Source: Halobellus rufus
GTDB taxonomy: Archaea; Halobacteriota; Halobacteria; Halobacteriales; Haloferacaceae
Length of the DNA stretch: 64,000 nt
Direction: 5' to 3'
Assembly: GCF_000739575.1 (NCBI RefSeq)
Contig: NZ_BBJO01000014.1
Span: 310,001-374,000, forward strand
This document shows positions 9,116-17,626 of the stretch, piece after piece. The first letter of the stretch is position 1. Each line of letters opens with the position of its first letter. The notes beneath the pieces are model-generated. The model was not told the DNA's origin. It searched no databases and saw only the letters and a list, made by a program, of their open reading frames with translations. The position numbers and the translations under genes are program-made.

Positions 9116-9135
9116 TGTCTCCTCCGAGGGAGACA
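9116..9135 (+). terminator. Hairpin after the MetF-like gene
   Basis: TGTCTCC at 9116-9122 and GGAGACA at 9129-9135 form a perfect 7-bp stem with a 6-base loop, about 105 bp past the MetF stop. Archaeal termination relies mainly on U-tracts and none follows here, so this may be only a structured leader for the transporter genes. Confidence 0.3.
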
Positions 9136-9264
9136 AAAGGATTATATTGATAGACGGTAACACTCGGACAAGAGCACAGAAATGGCCACAAACGCCTCTC
9201 ACACCCCGCATTTCGCGGGATTTGACGTCGAACCGTTTCGCCACCGAAGGGGGGAACGCGCCTA

Positions 9265-9987
9265 ATGCTTTCTGTCGAAGGGCTCACGAAGCGGTTCGAT
9301 TCCGTCGTCGCCGTCGACGACGTCGATCTCGAACTCCGTCCCGGTGAGATCCACGGGCTCATCGGACCGAACGGGGCCGGAAAGACGACGACCGTGAACC
9401 TGATCACGGGCGAACTGTCCCCGACCGAGGGGACGATCGAGTTCGAGGGCGAAGACCTCGTCGGGCTATCGCCGTCGACCATCGCCCGGCAGGGGATCGG
9501 CCGATCGTTCCAGGTCGTTCAGTACTTCCCGGAGATGACGGTCCGAAAGCACCTCCGCCTCGCGGTGCGCGATACGACGCGGACCGTCCGGAGCGTCTTC
9601 GATCGCGACGCCGATTACTCCGAGGAGATCCGTCAGGTCGCCGAGCGGGTCCATCTCGAAGACGAACTCGACACGGTGGCGCGAAACCTCTCGCACGGCC
9701 AAAAGCGGTTCCTCGACATCGCGCTCGTGTTGGCGATGGACTCGAAGGTCATCCTGTTCGACGAGCCCGCGGCGGGCCTCAACGAATCGGAGACCGCCGA
9801 GGTCAGAGAGATCCTCGAAGAGCTCCGCGGCGACTACGCGATCCTGATCGTCGAACACGACATCGATCTGGTCCGCGCGATCTCCGATCGGATCACCGTG
9901 CTGCACAACGGTTCGGTCCTCACGACGGACACGCCCGAAAACGTCGTTCAGAACCCGCAGGTCCGGGAGGTGTATCTCGGTGAGTGA
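9265..9987 (+). CDS. livG: Branched-chain amino acid-type ABC transporter ATPase, LivG-like
   Basis: 240-residue ATPase of the HAAT family, one of two nucleotide-binding subunits powering uptake. Walker A GPNGAGKTT is at 34-42, the signature LSHGQ near 147, Walker B ILFDEPAAGL near 162, and the switch His in VEHDIDLV near 200. The GRSFQ motif near 80 is characteristic of LivG. The stop overlaps the LivF start by 8 bp, so the two are translationally coupled. The gene follows a 254-bp spacer containing a TATA-like GGATTATATTG at 9139-9149. Related HAAT systems import aromatic acids such as p-coumarate in bacteria; that specificity here is inferred from context. Confidence 0.9.
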   Translation: MLSVEGLTKRFDSVVAVDDVDLELRPGEIHGLIGPNGAGKTTTVNLITGELSPTEGTIEFEGEDLVGLSPSTIARQGIGRSFQVVQYFPEMTVRKHLRLAVRDTTRTVRSVFDRDADYSEEIRQVAERVHLEDELDTVARNLSHGQKRFLDIALVLAMDSKVILFDEPAAGLNESETAEVREILEELRGDYAILIVEHDIDLVRAISDRITVLHNGSVLTTDTPENVVQNPQVREVYLGE

Positions 9988-10690
9988 CCTCCTCTCGGTC
10001 GAGGACCTCAACGCCTTCTACGGCGACAGTCAGGTCCTCTTCGACGTCTCCCTCGAGATCGGTTCCGACGACGTCGTCGGGGTGTTCGGACGGAACGGGA
10101 TGGGGAAGACGACCCTGCTGAACAGCCTCGTGAACCGGATCGATCGCAAGACCGGGACGGTCACGTACCGCGGTCAGGACGTCTCCGATTGGGCGCCGCA
10201 CGAGATCATCCGCGAGGGCATCGCGTACGTGCCGGAGGAACGGGAGATCTACCCGGCGCTGTCGGTCCGCGAGAACCTCGAACTCGCGATGGCCGCCTCG
10301 GTCTCCGAGGACGTCCGGGAAGAGCGGATCCAGAACGTCTTCACGCAGTTCGAGCGACTCGGCGAACGGGAGAAACAGCGCGGCGGCACGCTCTCGGGCG
10401 GCGAACAGCAGATGCTGGCCATCGGCCGGGCGCTGGTCACCGATCCGGATCTCCTGCTCCTCGACGAACCGACGGAGGGCCTCGCGCCCGCGATCATCGA
10501 CGACGTCGTCGAGATCCTCGAATCGCTCGTCACCGGCGACCAAGCGGTCCTGATCGTCGAGCAGAACATCAATCGAATGCTCCCGCTCATCGACCGCGGC
10601 TACATGATCCAGACGGGACAGATCGTCGAGGAGGGCGATTCGGAGTACCTCGGCGACGAGGAACTCCAAGAGAAGTATCTCACTGTCTGA
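9980..10690 (+). CDS. livF: Branched-chain amino acid-type ABC transporter ATPase, LivF-like
   Basis: 236-residue second ATPase of the HAAT transporter. Walker A GRNGMGKTT is near residue 37, the Q-loop region YVPEEREIYPALSVREN near 83 has the LivF-type E-x-R-x-I-F/Y-P pattern, the signature LSGGEQQ is near 138, and Walker B LLLLDEPTEGLAP near 157. It begins with GTG inside the end of LivG, so coupling is likely. The downstream permease genes are separated by 283 bp with a promoter of their own, which splits the transporter into two transcription units. Confidence 0.9.
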   Translation: MSDLLSVEDLNAFYGDSQVLFDVSLEIGSDDVVGVFGRNGMGKTTLLNSLVNRIDRKTGTVTYRGQDVSDWAPHEIIREGIAYVPEEREIYPALSVRENLELAMAASVSEDVREERIQNVFTQFERLGEREKQRGGTLSGGEQQMLAIGRALVTDPDLLLLDEPTEGLAPAIIDDVVEILESLVTGDQAVLIVEQNINRMLPLIDRGYMIQTGQIVEEGDSEYLGDEELQEKYLTV

Positions 10691-10973
10691 AACGGACGCG
10701 TCTGACGTCTGATCCCCTCCACAAGTGACGATCGCCGGCCGGATTTGTTCGATTCTCGGACTCGTGTGACCTGCGATCCTCCTCACCACCAGTTCCCGTT
10801 CTGTTGCCGCCTTCTCGCCCGTTTTCCCCCGGATATCTGCTGACTCTTTTAACAAAAAATATAATATGATGTGGGCTATCGGTTTCAACATACCATCTAT
10901 GACGAACATTCACTTGCACAGTCGCCGAGGCCTCGACTGCCTCCGTTCGTACGTAACCACATCGTGAGGAAAT
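10691..10973 (+). promoter_or_regulatory. Spacer with promoter for the permease genes
   Basis: The 283-bp gap between LivF and LivH contains an AT-rich block, AAAAAATATAATATG at 10855-10869, which reads as a TATA element about 105 bp before LivH. The message would therefore carry a leader. No small gene is evident. Confidence 0.4.
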
Positions 10974-11861
10974 ATGTACGAAATACCTCTCATCACCGCT
11001 GATAATTTCATCACCTACGCGCTCAACGGCGTAAGTCGTGGGATGATCATCTTCCTGGTCGCGAGCGGCCTCTCTCTCATCTTCGGACTGATCGGCCTCA
11101 TCAACTTCGCGCACGGTGCGATGTTGGCGCTGGGCGGGTACGGCACCTACATCGTGATCCAAGCCACGGGAAACTTCTGGCTCGGACTCGTCGTCTCCGT
11201 CGCCCTCGTCACGGTCTTGGGGTTCGTCCTCGAACGCAAGCTCCTGTATTGGATCTACGACGAGCCGCTGCTCGGGTTCTTGGGCACGTTCGGTATCGGG
11301 TTGGTCATCGAGGAGGCGCTGGCGGTGTACTTCGGGAGCCGATCGTACACCGTGCCGTCACCGCTCCCTGAATCCGTACAGATCCTGGGCGTGAGTTACC
11401 CGTCCTACCGGCTGTTCGTCATCGCCGTCGGGGCGGTCGTGGCCCTCGGGGTCGGCCTGCTCCTCGCGAAGACCCGTCTGGGGCTCGAAATTCACGCGAC
11501 GGCGAACATGCAGCCGACCGCCGAGATTCTCGGGGTCGACACCGCACGGATCTACACCATCACGTTCGTCCTCGGCACGGCTCTCGCGGCCCTCGCCGGG
11601 GCCCTCACCGCGCCGATCACCTCGATGTACCCCACGATCGGGCTCGACTACATCACGATGGCCTTCCTGGTCATCATCGTCGGTGGGATGGGAAGCTTCA
11701 AAGGGTCCTTCGTGGTGAGTATGATCGTCGGCCAGATCATCGCCTTCGGCTGGTTGCTGCTCGCCCCGACGTACGTCCGGATCGTCATCTTCGCGGCGGC
11801 GATGGTGTTCATCCTGTACAAACCGCGTGGCTTCTTCGGGAAGCCGGAGGTGCACGAATGA
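10974..11861 (+). CDS. livH: Branched-chain amino acid-type ABC permease, LivH-like
   Basis: 295-residue integral membrane subunit with about eight hydrophobic segments (for example at 20-45, 50-80, 85-110, 140-165 and 185-215). The family signature GLINFAHGAMLALGGYG lies near 38-54, and EILGVDTARIY near 183 is the cytoplasmic EAA-like loop that contacts the ATPases. It pairs with LivM to form the translocation channel. It overlaps LivM by 4 bp (ATGA), so the two are co-translated. Confidence 0.9.
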   Translation: MYEIPLITADNFITYALNGVSRGMIIFLVASGLSLIFGLIGLINFAHGAMLALGGYGTYIVIQATGNFWLGLVVSVALVTVLGFVLERKLLYWIYDEPLLGFLGTFGIGLVIEEALAVYFGSRSYTVPSPLPESVQILGVSYPSYRLFVIAVGAVVALGVGLLLAKTRLGLEIHATANMQPTAEILGVDTARIYTITFVLGTALAALAGALTAPITSMYPTIGLDYITMAFLVIIVGGMGSFKGSFVVSMIVGQIIAFGWLLLAPTYVRIVIFAAAMVFILYKPRGFFGKPEVHE

Positions 11862-12820
11862 GCGACACGATGGCGGACGTTCGCGAATACGCGCGTGGGA
11901 CGGCGCGACGCCCCCTGCTCGCGCTCGGCGTACTCCTCGTGCTCGCCGTGCCGTTTCTGGCACCCAGTCAGGCGGACCTCGCCACCGAAGCGCTGATCTT
12001 CGGGCTGTTCGCCATCTCCGTCGACGTCGCGCTCGGGTACGCTGGACTGCTCACGCTCGCTCCCGCGGCGTTCTTCGGGGTCGGCTCCTACACGGTGGCC
12101 AAGTTCGTCGTCGACTACGATCTGTCGTTCTGGCTCGGATTCCCCGCGGCCGTCATCCTCGCGGTACTCCTCGCCGTCGCCGTCGGGTACATCCCGATCA
12201 AGCGCCGCATCGGGCACGTCTACTTCGTGCTGTTCACCCTCGCGTTCGGGGCCATTATGCACGACTTCACGTTCGTCACGACGTGGCTCACCGGCGGCTC
12301 CGACGGCCTGGGATTCTTCAGCCCGCCGTCGGTGTTCGGAATCGACCTGGGCGGCCAAATGGAGTACTACTACTTCTCGCTCGCGCTCGTGGCGCTCGTC
12401 GGGTTCGGCATCTACCGCCTGATCAAGAGCGACTACGGCGACGTGCTCCACGCGACGCGACAGAACCAGCTCCGGATGCGGTATCTCGGCTACGACACCG
12501 ACCGCGAACTGATGATCGCGTGGGTCCTCTCCGCGGCAGTCTCGGCGTTCGCGGGCGCGATCTACGTCGGCTCCGTCGGTATCGCCTCGCCCTCGGACAT
12601 CTCGTTCGCCCTCACGGGTGACGTCATCATCTGGATCATCGTCGGCGGCACGGGGACGCTGCTCGGCCCGTTCGCGGCTGCGGTCGGTCTCCTCTTCACC
12701 CAGGAACTCCTGCAGAACCTCTGGCAGGGCGGCTACCGGCTGCTCCTCGGACTGCTCTTCGTCGTGTTCGTGTTCACTCTCCCGGACGGACTGATGGGAT
12801 TCGTTCGGGACGACGAGTAG
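11858..12820 (+). CDS. livM: Branched-chain amino acid-type ABC permease, LivM-like
   Basis: 320-residue membrane permease, partner of LivH, with hydrophobic segments from residue 20 onward. YAGLLTLAPAAFFGVGSYT near 55-73 is the LivM version of the Liv permease signature, and MRYLGYDTDRELM near 205 is the ATPase-coupling loop. The start overlaps the LivH stop. After the stop come a palindromic element at 12846-12896 and then the binding-protein gene. Confidence 0.9.
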   Translation: MSDTMADVREYARGTARRPLLALGVLLVLAVPFLAPSQADLATEALIFGLFAISVDVALGYAGLLTLAPAAFFGVGSYTVAKFVVDYDLSFWLGFPAAVILAVLLAVAVGYIPIKRRIGHVYFVLFTLAFGAIMHDFTFVTTWLTGGSDGLGFFSPPSVFGIDLGGQMEYYYFSLALVALVGFGIYRLIKSDYGDVLHATRQNQLRMRYLGYDTDRELMIAWVLSAAVSAFAGAIYVGSVGIASPSDISFALTGDVIIWIIVGGTGTLLGPFAAAVGLLFTQELLQNLWQGGYRLLLGLLFVVFVFTLPDGLMGFVRDDE

Positions 12821-12845
12821 CGCCCGACGATCTCGATCCCGTCTC

Positions 12846-12896
12846 ACTCGATCGAGTGTTGGCGCACCACCGTGCAAGCGATCAGGTGCAATCGCT
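12846..12896. repeat. Degenerate copy of a palindromic repeat element
   Basis: ACTCGATCG at 12846-12854 is followed after exactly 22 bases by AGCGATCAG, then TGCAATCGCT. The same two blocks with the same 22-base gap occur in the much better preserved palindrome at 52108-52191. The outer arms are only partly conserved here, so this looks like an old, decayed copy of a small non-autonomous (MITE-like) element. It lies in the gap between LivM and the binding-protein gene. Confidence 0.5.
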
Positions 12897-12951
12897 GCGA
12901 GACTTGCTGTGTCGGCACGGATCCCGCTAAATTCGCCGCAAACCAACCCGA

Positions 12952-12962
12952 AATTTTATTAT
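12952..12962 (+). promoter_or_regulatory. TATA-like element before the HAAT binding protein
   Basis: AATTTTATTAT lies 31-41 bp before the ATG at 12993, so the binding-protein gene probably has its own promoter and can be made in excess over the membrane subunits, as is usual for solute receptors. Confidence 0.45.
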
Positions 12963-12992
12963 GAATAGCGGTAACACAAGGGTAGGCACACT

Positions 12993-14225
12993 ATGCTCCA
13001 GAGAAGATCGTTCCTCAAAGCTGCAGGCGTTGCGGGTCTCACGTCGGCCGCCGGCTGCCTCGGCGGCGGAGGCGGCGGGTCAGACTCGGTGAAGATCGGT
13101 GCGGTGATGGCCCTGAGCGGCCCGTTCGCACGAACCGGTGAAGAGAACGAACGGGGGCTCCGAGTCGCCGAAGAGTACCTCGGTGGAGAGATCCTCGACA
13201 ACGAGTTCGAGCTCATCGTCGAGGACAACGAGTCGGATCCGAACACGTCGATCCAGGCGGCCCGGACGCTCGTCGAAGACGAGGACGTCGACGCCATCAT
13301 CGGCCCGGTGAGCAGTGGGAACTCCATCGCCGTGATGCAGTACATCAAAGAGGAGGGGCAGGTCCCGCACCTCATGACGACGGCTTCCTCGGTCGACGCC
13401 CGTGAAAACCCCGAAAACTGCAACGAGTACGGGTTCTTCATCTGGCCCAGCAACCGTCACCTTGCTCCGACGGGGACGCAGTTCATTCAGGAGCTCCCCA
13501 ACCACATCGACCGCGACATCGACCCCTCGCGGGTCCACTACGTCTCGCAGGACTACGCCCTCGGCCAGAACGGGCTGGAACTGGTCGAAGAGGCGATGAG
13601 CGAGGTCGGTGGCGAGGTCACCGGCAGCACGCTGGTCCCGCTCGGCGAGACCGACTGGTCGTCGTACATCTCCGAGATCTCCAACAGCGAGGCCGACGTC
13701 GTCACCGGCGTTCTCACTTGGGGCGCGGCCGCACAGCTGATCCCGCAGGCCAACTCCTTCGGACTGCCCGAGGAGAAGGTGATGATGTTCAACTCCGGGA
13801 AGCCGATCGGCCAGTTCGCCGCCTCGACGATGCCCGACGAGGTCACCGTCGACGGGTGGTTCGGAACGCACTTCTACAACCCGGGCCTCGACACCGAGGT
13901 CAACAACGAGTTCCAGAGCATCTACAACGAACTCGACAGCTCGCTGCTGCCGAACTCGACGGCCGGTGCGTCCTTCGAGCTGATGCGGGCGCTCGCGACG
14001 GTGATCGAGGACAGCGGCTCGACGGCCACCGACGACATCATCTCGGGACTCGAAGGGCTCGAGTGGGATTCGGTCTTCGGCCCCGTCCAGTTCCGCGAGG
14101 AAGACCACCAGGCCGCGCTCAACTTCTTCGGCGGGCGACGCGTCGCCGGCGACGGCGACACGCCCGAGGTGGAGGTCCTCGCCGAGTACCCGGACGTCAT
14201 TCCGGACGCGCGTTGCAGCCTCTGA
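12993..14225 (+). CDS. HAAT-type solute-binding lipoprotein, LivJ/LivK-like
   Basis: 410-residue periplasmic-binding-fold type I receptor. A twin-arginine signal RRSFLK at residues 4-9 runs into lipobox TSAAGC with Cys22, and a Gly-rich linker follows, so it is exported folded and lipid-anchored. The mature part begins KIGAVMALSGPFA and contains the family blocks IIGPVSSGNS near 100 and YVSQDYALGQNG near 180. It is the receptor for the importer encoded just upstream. The ligand is not readable from sequence; the surrounding genes favour an aromatic or short organic acid over a true branched-chain amino acid. A T-rich stretch, CCCGTTTTTTCC, follows at 14251-14262 as a likely terminator. Confidence 0.88.
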   Translation: MLQRRSFLKAAGVAGLTSAAGCLGGGGGGSDSVKIGAVMALSGPFARTGEENERGLRVAEEYLGGEILDNEFELIVEDNESDPNTSIQAARTLVEDEDVDAIIGPVSSGNSIAVMQYIKEEGQVPHLMTTASSVDARENPENCNEYGFFIWPSNRHLAPTGTQFIQELPNHIDRDIDPSRVHYVSQDYALGQNGLELVEEAMSEVGGEVTGSTLVPLGETDWSSYISEISNSEADVVTGVLTWGAAAQLIPQANSFGLPEEKVMMFNSGKPIGQFAASTMPDEVTVDGWFGTHFYNPGLDTEVNNEFQSIYNELDSSLLPNSTAGASFELMRALATVIEDSGSTATDDIISGLEGLEWDSVFGPVQFREEDHQAALNFFGGRRVAGDGDTPEVEVLAEYPDVIPDARCSL

Positions 14226-14250
14226 TCGGTCGGACCACTCCGAGTTTTCG

Positions 14251-14262
14251 CCCGTTTTTTCC
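14251..14262 (+). terminator. T-tract terminator after the binding protein
   Basis: A run of six T (CCCGTTTTTTCC) about 25 bp after the stop fits the poly-U terminators used by haloarchaea. Confidence 0.4.
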
Positions 14263-14317
14263 AGACTGCGAGTCGGGACTCTCCGGCGTCACCGACTGTG
14301 TAGGAATATCTCACATA

Positions 14318-14326
14318 CATTTATGA
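14318..14326 (+). promoter_or_regulatory. TATA-like element before the amidohydrolase
   Basis: CATTTATGA lies 23-31 bp before the ATG at 14349, matching a leaderless start and supporting that ATG over a TTG 18 bp further upstream. Confidence 0.45.
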
Positions 14327-14348
14327 CTGGTTGGTCGAAAGAGGTCGT

Positions 14349-15431
14349 ATGAAGCTGGGTAGATTCCTAGTCGAAACGCACTGTCACGCGCAGCGACACG
14401 CCGCTCGGATCCAACTCGACGGCGAGGCCGACTACGGCGAACTCGCGAAGAAGATGATCACCGCCGTGCCCGGCGACGAAGCGACCGAGGACGACGAGGT
14501 CATCATCTACGACAACTCCGATCGCGTCCTGCGCGATATGGACACGTACGGCGTCGATATGTGCGTGCTCCTCCCGGGAACGTTCGGCTTCACGAACGAG
14601 ATGCACGCGGAGATGATGGACGAACACCCCGAGAAGTTCGTCGCCGCCGCCTATCCCGTTCAGACGATGAAGGCCGCCCAGCGCGGCGAGATCGAGTGGA
14701 CGGCGGAGGCCGCCGCCGCAGAGGTGGACGAGTGGCTCGAAGAGGACGGGTTCCGGATGATCGGCGAGGGGATGCCGTACGACCCGACGACCACCGAGCC
14801 GATGGACTGGTCCGACCGGAAGGACGAACTGCGAGAGTTCTTCGAGGTCGCCGACAAACACGGCGTGCCGATCCGCTGGCACACCGGGTACGTGTCCGGG
14901 TACGCGACCGGGCTGGGTATCTTCGATTACTTCCCCGATTGGAGCGATCCGACGCTGGCGAGCCAGATGAAAGCCGAGTACCCCGACGTGCCGATAATCT
15001 TCGACCACGGCGGGATGCAGGCGACGTGGCGCGAACACCACGTCGACCAGTGCTGTCAGGTGGCGGCCTCCTTCGACGACGTCTACCTCGAGATCGGTCT
15101 CTACTGGGCGGACCTGTTGAAGAAGCCGATGAACGACCCGAACATCGCCGTCGACCAGTTGCTCTGGGGCACCGACTGGGGCGCGTCGATGCCGCAGATC
15201 AGCCAGCCGAACGAGGACCCGCCGTACTACTGGGACCAGATCGCAGACCGCGGGCTCCCCGCCCATCAGGTCGACTTCTGGGGGCCGAGCCTCCGACAAC
15301 TCCAGAAGTTCGCGATGGACCGAGACCTCCCGCAGGAGGAACTGAACCTGATCCTCGGCGGCAACGCCGTGCGGTTGTTCGACATCGACGTCGAGGACAA
15401 CCGGATGTTCAGAAACTACATCGACCTCTGA
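14349..15431 (+). CDS. Amidohydrolase-2 family protein (ACMSD/LigW/LigI-like)
   Basis: 360-residue metal-dependent TIM-barrel protein of Pfam Amidohydro_2. The metal ligands are visible as ETHCH (His11, His13), WHTGY near 178, FDHGG near 220 and the closing Asp in WGTDWG near 278. The family includes non-oxidative aromatic decarboxylases (gamma-resorcylate, 5-carboxyvanillate), 2-pyrone-4,6-dicarboxylate lactonase and 4-oxalomesaconate hydratase, all steps of aromatic degradation. Which one applies cannot be told by eye. It is followed after 7 bp by a CoA ligase and probably co-transcribed with it. Confidence 0.82.
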   Translation: MKLGRFLVETHCHAQRHAARIQLDGEADYGELAKKMITAVPGDEATEDDEVIIYDNSDRVLRDMDTYGVDMCVLLPGTFGFTNEMHAEMMDEHPEKFVAAAYPVQTMKAAQRGEIEWTAEAAAAEVDEWLEEDGFRMIGEGMPYDPTTTEPMDWSDRKDELREFFEVADKHGVPIRWHTGYVSGYATGLGIFDYFPDWSDPTLASQMKAEYPDVPIIFDHGGMQATWREHHVDQCCQVAASFDDVYLEIGLYWADLLKKPMNDPNIAVDQLLWGTDWGASMPQISQPNEDPPYYWDQIADRGLPAHQVDFWGPSLRQLQKFAMDRDLPQEELNLILGGNAVRLFDIDVEDNRMFRNYIDL

Positions 15432-15438
15432 ACGGACG

Positions 15439-17010
15439 ATGCACACGACATCCACCAACGGACTGCCGTCGCTGCCCGAACTCTCGGAGATCGCGGCGAC
15501 CAACAACCCCGACCGCGTCGCCTACGGCGAGGCGACCACCGGCCGCGAGATAACGTGGTCGACGTTCGAGGAACGCAGTCTCTGCGCCGCGAACGGGTTC
15601 CGCGAGCACTGCGCGCAGGGCGACCGGGTGGCGTTCCTCTGCGACTGCTCGATCGCGCACACCGTGCTGTACAACGGCGCGATGAAGGCCGGATGTCTCG
15701 TATCCAACCTGCACACCCGCGCGTCGGCGGAGACGATCCGCTACTGCATCGACGCGATCCGCCCTCGCGTGCTCGTAATCGACGAGACGTTCTCCGAGTT
15801 CGTCGAGGAGGATCTCTACGAGCAGATCACGACAGATCTCGACGCGGTCGTCACGACGGGGAGCGAGCAGACCGGCTACGAACAGTCCCACGAGCCGTTC
15901 ATCGAGTCCCACGCCGCCGTCGAACCCGACGTCCGCGTCCGTGAAGACGATATCGCCGCCATCCTCTGGACGTCGGGGACGACCGGGCGGCCGAAGGGTT
16001 GGTGCTTTACCCACCGTGCTCTCTGTCACAAGGCGTTCCACCTCGAGAAGCTCCTGGCGCTCGATCGAAACGCTGCACAGGCGCACGTGTTCACGCCGTC
16101 GTTCGCGGCGTGGTTGATGCTGTACCTGCCCGGCCTGTCGTCGAGCGCGGCGACGTACTTCCTCAGTTCGTGGAACCCGGAGGCGTACGTCGAGTTGATC
16201 GACGAGAAGGGCCTGACGACCGCCGATCTGATCCCGACGATGTGGCAGGAGGTCCTCCGGCTCGATTCGCTCTCTGAGTACGACCTCAGTTCGCTCGATC
16301 GGGTCGTCACGAGCGGCGAGTACCTCGACGAGCGCACGTTCACCCAGATGCGCGAACACATCTGCGAGAGCGTCTACAACAGCTACGCCGCGACCGAGGT
16401 ACTGGGCACGGAAATCAGCGCCCAGGAGCTCACCGAGGACCGAACCGGCAGCGTCGGCAAACCGATCCCCGGAACGCGGGTCCGCGTCGTCGAACCCGAC
16501 GGACGGCCCGACGAGATCAAACCGGCCGGCGAGACGGGGGAGATCATCATCAACGGCCCCGACTGCGCCGCGTGGGCGTGGAACGACACCGAGAAGACCG
16601 AGGAGGTCTTCGAGGACGGCTGGTGGTACTCGGGGGACCTCGGGTACAAGGACGAGGACGGCTACCTCTACGTCGAGGGCCGGACGGACTTCATGATCAA
16701 ATCGAAGGGGATCAAGGTGTTCCCGACGCCGATCGAGGAGCGACTGCTGGAACATCCCGCCGTCGAACAGGCGGCCGTCTTGGGCCGTCCGGACGAGGAG
16801 TACGGCGAGAAGGTCGTCGCCGTCGTCCGTCGGAGTGACGCCGACGTCGGCCCCGACGAACTCGAAGCGTGGTGTCTCGAAAGCGAGAACGTCGCGCGAT
16901 TCGAGCGTCCGCGCGAGTACCACTTCGTCGACGAGGCGTTCCCGCGGACCGCGACAGAGAAACTGGACCGAGCGGCGCTCCGTTCGCGGCTGCTGTCCGA
17001 GGAGTCGTAA
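15439..17010 (+). CDS. AMP-dependent acyl/aryl-CoA synthetase, second copy
   Basis: 523-residue paralogue of the ligase at 460, sharing the MHTTST start, WTSGTTGRPKGW near 176, the PSFAAW and YFLSSW blocks, NSYAATE near 314 and YSGDLGYKDEDG near 395. The C-terminal catalytic loop reads PRTATEKLDR, so the usual Gly before the catalytic Lys is Glu, whereas the first copy has the normal TGK. The gene begins 7 bp after the amidohydrolase stop, an operon arrangement. It may activate a related acid or have altered kinetics of thioester formation. Confidence 0.86.
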   Translation: MHTTSTNGLPSLPELSEIAATNNPDRVAYGEATTGREITWSTFEERSLCAANGFREHCAQGDRVAFLCDCSIAHTVLYNGAMKAGCLVSNLHTRASAETIRYCIDAIRPRVLVIDETFSEFVEEDLYEQITTDLDAVVTTGSEQTGYEQSHEPFIESHAAVEPDVRVREDDIAAILWTSGTTGRPKGWCFTHRALCHKAFHLEKLLALDRNAAQAHVFTPSFAAWLMLYLPGLSSSAATYFLSSWNPEAYVELIDEKGLTTADLIPTMWQEVLRLDSLSEYDLSSLDRVVTSGEYLDERTFTQMREHICESVYNSYAATEVLGTEISAQELTEDRTGSVGKPIPGTRVRVVEPDGRPDEIKPAGETGEIIINGPDCAAWAWNDTEKTEEVFEDGWWYSGDLGYKDEDGYLYVEGRTDFMIKSKGIKVFPTPIEERLLEHPAVEQAAVLGRPDEEYGEKVVAVVRRSDADVGPDELEAWCLESENVARFERPREYHFVDEAFPRTATEKLDRAALRSRLLSEES

Positions 17011-17122
17011 GCTCTCCTTCCGGTCCGAACCCCGTCTCGCGTGCCGCGAAAACCGGTCGTCGATCCGTCCGATGGGTCGCAATATCGGAATACTTACTAT
17101 CGTCGCACGGCTCCGTTCGGGT

Positions 17123-17488
17123 ATGATCGGTGAGATCGACCACATCGAGATCGAAGCGAGCGACGCGACCGAGATGGCCGACTTCCTGAAGAAGCTCGGG
17201 TACGAGGAGCACCGCGAGACCGAACACCACGGTCAGTCCTTCGAACTCTCCCCCGCCGACGGCGACGGTCCGCTCTTCGAGATCCACACGGTCGAGGGCG
17301 AGGAAGTCCCCGGAATCAACCACATCGCCTTCGCCGTCGACAACATCGAGGAGATCACCGAGGACCTCGAGGAGAAGGAAGTCGACGCCATCGTCGGTCC
17401 GTACCACGTCGACAAGACCGGCCGCACGATCACGAACTTCCGCGACCCCGACGGCCGCCGCTTCCAGATCGTTCAGGACGACGAGTAA
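17123..17488 (+). CDS. Single-domain VOC (glyoxalase-fold) protein
   Basis: 121-residue vicinal-oxygen-chelate protein with one beta-alpha-beta-beta-beta pair: MIGEIDHIEIEASD at the start carries the first metal His, INHIAFAVDNIEE near 63 the second, and FRDPDGRRFQIVQ near 105 ends the fold where a Glu ligand is common but Gln is found. The class includes glyoxalase I, epimerases and dioxygenase fragments. The ATG at 17123 has a TATA-like ATACTTACTATC about 25-33 bp upstream. Set between a CoA ligase and an aldolase it may act on a keto acid intermediate; no reaction can be assigned. Confidence 0.8.
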   Translation: MIGEIDHIEIEASDATEMADFLKKLGYEEHRETEHHGQSFELSPADGDGPLFEIHTVEGEEVPGINHIAFAVDNIEEITEDLEEKEVDAIVGPYHVDKTGRTITNFRDPDGRRFQIVQDDE

Positions 17489-17626
17489 CCCGGTTCCGAG
17501 CGCGCGGTCGAACGACCCGCGTCTGTCCCCCTTTTCGGATTCCAGCGCCGGTAGTCGCCTCCCCGTCCCGCGACGTGTCGGGTGGATCGGACGTATAACC
17601 ACCTCGCTACCGCAGTCGAGCCCACA

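Noticed and set aside
9116..9135. Hairpin as a riboswitch or attenuator for the transporter
   Set aside because: The stem is only 7 bp with no conserved aptamer-like structure around it, so it is listed only as a weak hairpin.
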